From positions 1 through 9,776 of the forward strand of contig JAPUIL010000129.1 in NCBI GenBank assembly GCA_027297085.1: a DNA stretch of 9,776 nucleotides, written 5' to 3'. Shown piece by piece: positions 7,467-9,776 of the stretch; position 1 is the stretch's first letter, and each line of letters starts with the position of its first letter. The DNA comes from Verrucomicrobiota bacterium (GTDB lineage Bacteria; Verrucomicrobiota; Verrucomicrobiia; Opitutales; UBA2995). The notes beneath the pieces are model-generated. The model saw nothing but the letters and a program-made list of their open reading frames with translations, did not search any database and was not told where the DNA came from. Position numbers and translations under genes: made by a program.

Positions 7467-8168
7467 ATGTTTCGTGCTCGAACAGCTTTGTGTTGGATTC
7501 TGCCGCTATTTTTAGCTGGCGCCAGCTTGACCAGTGGTTTGGTGACCAAAGCTGACCTGGAATCTGAGTACGGTCCCATTCAAGGACAGATGGTTATTGG
7601 CACCCACACGGTCCTTGTTTTTGAGACGGTTCAGGTGAAATTCCACCGGGAGACGGGGGTCATGAATTTAATTCCTCTCCGGGCTCCTTCCTTGTCAACC
7701 GTTAGTGGACACCAACCCTTGCCTTCATCCTGGATGGAGTTGAAGCGTAGGATTGCTCGTCTACCTGCCCATGAACAGGTGCGTTACTGGAAACTTTACC
7801 AGGTCCGTCATCCCGGCCAAAATGTCACTTCCGAAATGGAAGCGGCCCTCGATAAGATGGAATCGGTACGGCAACAATCCATGGTTGCCCGGGTTGAAGT
7901 TGAGAAGACTCAGTCTAAGTCCTCTTCTGTATACCGCCGTTCACGCAGCCTCTTCTCACACTATTTTCCCAGTTATGGATATACTTCCAACTACCGTTTC
8001 CGGCGGGCCATCAGGAAAGATACGCAGATCGAACTCGATAGAATTCAGCGTGTTCGCAGACCAGTCGAAAGCTGGAATACCGCCATGAGTATGGCTGATC
8101 GAGCCAGATCTGACGCGTTGTCTAAAGTGTCTGGAGCGCGATCTGCTATTCTTGGTAGTACCAGGTAG
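7467..8168 (+). CDS. Exported basic protein of unknown function
   Basis: I do not recognise this 233-residue protein. It begins with a signal peptide (MFRAR, then a hydrophobic run at about 7-25; cleavage site unclear), so it is probably periplasmic or surface-located. After the signal it has a short segment with beta-strand character (about 38-60, IQGQMVIGTHTVLVFETVQV). A helical region rich in charged residues follows (about 88-150, with WMELKRRIARLPAHEQVRYW and a possible coiled coil around 122-148). The C-terminal part is Tyr/Arg/Ser-rich (about 152-233) and strongly basic. The only cysteine (Cys9) lies inside the signal and has no lipobox, and I see no enzymatic motif. A weak AGG lies 8 bases before the ATG. 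It follows the RND permease by 76 bases on the same strand, so it may be co-transcribed with the pump, but nothing in the sequence ties it to efflux. Confidence 0.75.
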   Translation: MFRARTALCWILPLFLAGASLTSGLVTKADLESEYGPIQGQMVIGTHTVLVFETVQVKFHRETGVMNLIPLRAPSLSTVSGHQPLPSSWMELKRRIARLPAHEQVRYWKLYQVRHPGQNVTSEMEAALDKMESVRQQSMVARVEVEKTQSKSSSVYRRSRSLFSHYFPSYGYTSNYRFRRAIRKDTQIELDRIQRVRRPVESWNTAMSMADRARSDALSKVSGARSAILGSTR

Positions 8169-8180
8169 GGTCGTTTAGAC

Positions 8181-8204
8181 ATTCAGTTTCTGAATTTTCC
8201 TTTT
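8181..8204 (+). terminator. Weak intrinsic-terminator-like hairpin
   Basis: ATTCAG (8181-8186) and CTGAAT (8190-8195) form a perfect 6-bp stem with a TTT loop, followed by a T-rich run interrupted by CC (TTTCCTTTT, 8196-8204). It begins 13 bases after the stop codon of the unknown exported protein. The position fits, but the stem has only two G-C pairs, so termination would be inefficient. Confidence 0.33.
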
Positions 8205-8238
8205 AATGGAAATTACATCAGACTGGACTCTAAATATG

Positions 8239-8263
8239 TAGAACCCCATTTTCTGTAGTTCTA
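8239..8263. promoter_or_regulatory. Short inverted repeat upstream of the SGNH-like gene
   Basis: TAGAAC (8239-8244) and GTTCTA (8258-8263) are perfect inverted copies separated by 13 bases, ending 12 bases before the start codon at 8276. It could be an operator half-site pair or a small leader hairpin; an AGG overlapping its right end (8263-8265) is the only Shine-Dalgarno-like trace. A 6-bp repeat can arise by chance. No strong promoter is visible in the 107-base gap. Confidence 0.18.
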
Positions 8264-8275
8264 GGCCCATAAACT

Positions 8276-9493
8276 ATGCATTCTCAATCAAGGTTTCTTC
8301 GGAGATCATTCTACTCCTTTTATCTGGCTCTGGTCCTACTCGCCTCGGGTGTGGCAGCCAAAGCACAACAAGCTAGTGCTTTCGAGCTTTATGACGGCGA
8401 CCGTGTGGTCTTCGTAGGCAACACCTTTGTAGAACGGGCTATCGAATATGGACATATCGAAGCTGCATTAACCACGCGCTGGCCGGATCGAAATATTACT
8501 TTTCGAAATCTCGGCTGGTCCGGTGATGATGCCCGGGGCAGAGCGCGGCGGTTTTTTGGTCCGGTTGATGATGGGTTCAATAACCTGAAAACTCTCGTGT
8601 ATGATTTAAAGCCCACAGTTGTTTTTGTGGCCTATGGGGCTATGGAGTCCTACGATGGTCAGGCTGGTATCAAAGACTTCATCAACAATATGAATCGTCT
8701 GTTGGATGCCATGGTTGCTACCCGGGCACGTATTGTAGTGGTTTCGCCAGTACCACAGGAGAACCTTGGGCCGCCGTTACCGGATCCGGGTGAAAACAAT
8801 CGCAACCTCAAACTCTATGCACAGACCCTTCAATCGCTCGCCGAAGTTCGAAATCATTGGTACATAAATCTGTTCGAATACATGGATGCTGAGATGAGCA
8901 GGACTCCAGCGCCACTGACGGATAACGGCATTCACTTGAATGACTTAGGTTACCGCCGCGCGGCCCAGGGATTTCTTGCTGGTATGGGATTAGCAAATAC
9001 AAAGAAATCAATTATGGTTAGTGCCAGGGGCCACTTGATGGATGTTTCAGGCACACGACCTATCCAGATACAGCCACTGGGAAATGGGCTCCTATTGACT
9101 CTCAAAGATGATCATATCGGTGGTGAGAGTTCGTTGAACCTTTCCATTCGTGATCTGTTTGCCGGAACTTATACCTTGAGATTGAATGGTCGTAACATCG
9201 GCAATTACTCTTCGCAACAATGGGCGGCCGGAGTTGAGCTACCTTGGACTCCCGAAAACGATCAGGCAGGATTGTTGCTCAAGACCATCCAAACAAAGAA
9301 CGAATTTTATTTTTATAAATGGAGGCCGCAAAACGAAACTTACTTGCGAGGATTCCGTAGTCATGAACAGGGTCAAAATGCAGCCGAACTGGAAGAGTTC
9401 GATCCATACATTGAAAGGGAAGAGGCCAAGATAGCCGATCTAAAACGATCTCACCACTACACCTTACAAATTCATCGGGCACCCGAACGTTGA
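8276..9493 (+). CDS. Exported SGNH/GDSL-fold protein of the PVC-dehydrogenase-linked type
   Basis: This 405-residue exported protein has an SGNH/GDSL hydrolase fold. Such enzymes usually act on esters, often acetyl groups of polysaccharides. A signal peptide covers residues 1-30 (basic start, hydrophobic core, cleavage after AKA). The SGNH-like part spans about 36-235: block I VVFVGNTFVER (44-54), block II NLGWSGDD (78-85), block III FVAYGAMESYDG (117-128), and block V TDNGIHL (215-221) with His220 as the likely catalytic base. The catalytic Ser of block I is replaced by Thr50 in GNT, which I recall as common in this subfamily, and the block III Asn is Met123, so ester-hydrolase activity is doubtful. 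The C-terminal 170 residues (about 240-405) form a second, unrecognised region with beta character. The gene is followed after two bases by a PVC-type dehydrogenase, the usual partner of this subfamily. Confidence in the fold is high, in catalysis low. Confidence 0.85.
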   Translation: MHSQSRFLRRSFYSFYLALVLLASGVAAKAQQASAFELYDGDRVVFVGNTFVERAIEYGHIEAALTTRWPDRNITFRNLGWSGDDARGRARRFFGPVDDGFNNLKTLVYDLKPTVVFVAYGAMESYDGQAGIKDFINNMNRLLDAMVATRARIVVVSPVPQENLGPPLPDPGENNRNLKLYAQTLQSLAEVRNHWYINLFEYMDAEMSRTPAPLTDNGIHLNDLGYRRAAQGFLAGMGLANTKKSIMVSARGHLMDVSGTRPIQIQPLGNGLLLTLKDDHIGGESSLNLSIRDLFAGTYTLRLNGRNIGNYSSQQWAAGVELPWTPENDQAGLLLKTIQTKNEFYFYKWRPQNETYLRGFRSHEQGQNAAELEEFDPYIEREEAKIADLKRSHHYTLQIHRAPER

Positions 9494-9495
9494 TC

Positions 9496-9776
9496 ATGAA
9501 ACGATCAGGTTTTTCTTTTCCGCTTTTTGTTTGCGTACTGCTTACGATTTTCCTCGGTGGTTCTTTGGTGAATGCTCAACGTGCCCTCACCGAAATCCCG
9601 AATCCAGATCCTGGATACCAGCTTAGCTTGTTGAAACCTGCCGAAGGTTTCGAGATCTCTCTGTTCGCTTCCGACCCCATGATCGCCAAGCCGACGGCCA
9701 TAGCCTTCGATGCCAAAGGTCGCCTGTTTGTGGCGTGTACTCCTATTTACCCGCACGTAAAGCCAGGTGAGTTGCC
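9496..9776 (+). CDS. PVC-type membrane-bound dehydrogenase/haem-binding protein, N-terminal fragment
   Basis: Only the first 93 residues are visible; the gene continues past the right edge. It begins with a signal peptide (MKRSG, hydrophobic run 7-24, cleavage probably after VNA at residue 27). Residues 50-93 match the opening of the large PVC-type beta-propeller dehydrogenases: EGFEISLFASDPMIAKPTAI, then FDAKGRLFVACTPIYPHVKPGE. Full-length members usually continue through a propeller domain and end with a haem-binding cytochrome c motif; none of that can be checked here. They are thought to oxidise sugars or related alcohols outside the cytoplasm, mainly by family resemblance. The ATG follows the SGNH-like stop codon by two bases without a Shine-Dalgarno sequence, so the two genes form one transcription unit and are probably translationally coupled. 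Confidence 0.85.
   Translation, partial: MKRSGFSFPLFVCVLLTIFLGGSLVNAQRALTEIPNPDPGYQLSLLKPAEGFEISLFASDPMIAKPTAIAFDAKGRLFVACTPIYPHVKPGEL

Noticed and set aside
1..9776. CRISPR arrays, tRNA or rRNA genes, insertion sequences, phage genes
   Set aside because: I looked for regularly spaced repeats, clover-leaf-like sequences and transposase or integrase motifs and saw none.

Overview
The window looks like ordinary chromosomal DNA from a Gram-negative bacterium of the PVC group, most likely a Verrucomicrobiota (Opitutales-like is a guess). Two things support this. The last two genes are an SGNH-fold protein followed two bases later by the start of a PVC-type membrane-bound dehydrogenase/haem-binding protein, a pairing typical of Verrucomicrobiota and Planctomycetota. 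Also, most start codons lack a clear Shine-Dalgarno sequence. The envelope is diderm, because a lipoprotein outer-membrane channel and a periplasmic adaptor are present.

Layout. Bases 1-739 (minus strand) hold the N-terminal 246 residues of a periplasmic HtrA/DegP/DegQ serine protease with an intact catalytic triad; its C-terminus lies outside the window. Bases 740-1559 are an 820-base region with no convincing gene. It contains a REPIN-like inverted pair of REP hairpins (856-924), an operator-like 20-bp palindrome with an overlapping direct repeat (1302-1330) and a GC-richer stretch with two further hairpins (1411-1498). Bases 1560-7390 are a tripartite RND efflux operon in the order outer-membrane factor, membrane-fusion adaptor, inner-membrane permease. 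The first two genes overlap by 8 bases and the third follows after 10 bases. Bases 7467-8168 encode an exported basic protein that I do not recognise. A weak terminator-like hairpin follows. Bases 8276-9493 encode the SGNH-like exported protein and 9496 to the window end encodes the first 93 residues of the PVC-type dehydrogenase.

How the genes work together. The three efflux genes should form one pump spanning inner membrane, periplasm and outer membrane, expelling an unidentified substrate with proton-motive force. No regulator gene lies within the window, so the palindrome upstream is the only regulatory clue. The unknown 233-residue protein has its own 76-base leader and may or may not belong to the pump. 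The SGNH/PVC-dehydrogenase pair is a separate transcription unit, probably for surface or periplasmic carbohydrate or ester metabolism; this role is inferred from context. The protease on the opposite strand is a general envelope quality-control enzyme.

I found no clear evidence of a previously undescribed system. The points most worth a second look are the REPIN-like element, a permease whose TM10 lacks the usual charged residue, an SGNH-like protein with two catalytic positions substituted, and the unknown exported protein beside the pump.
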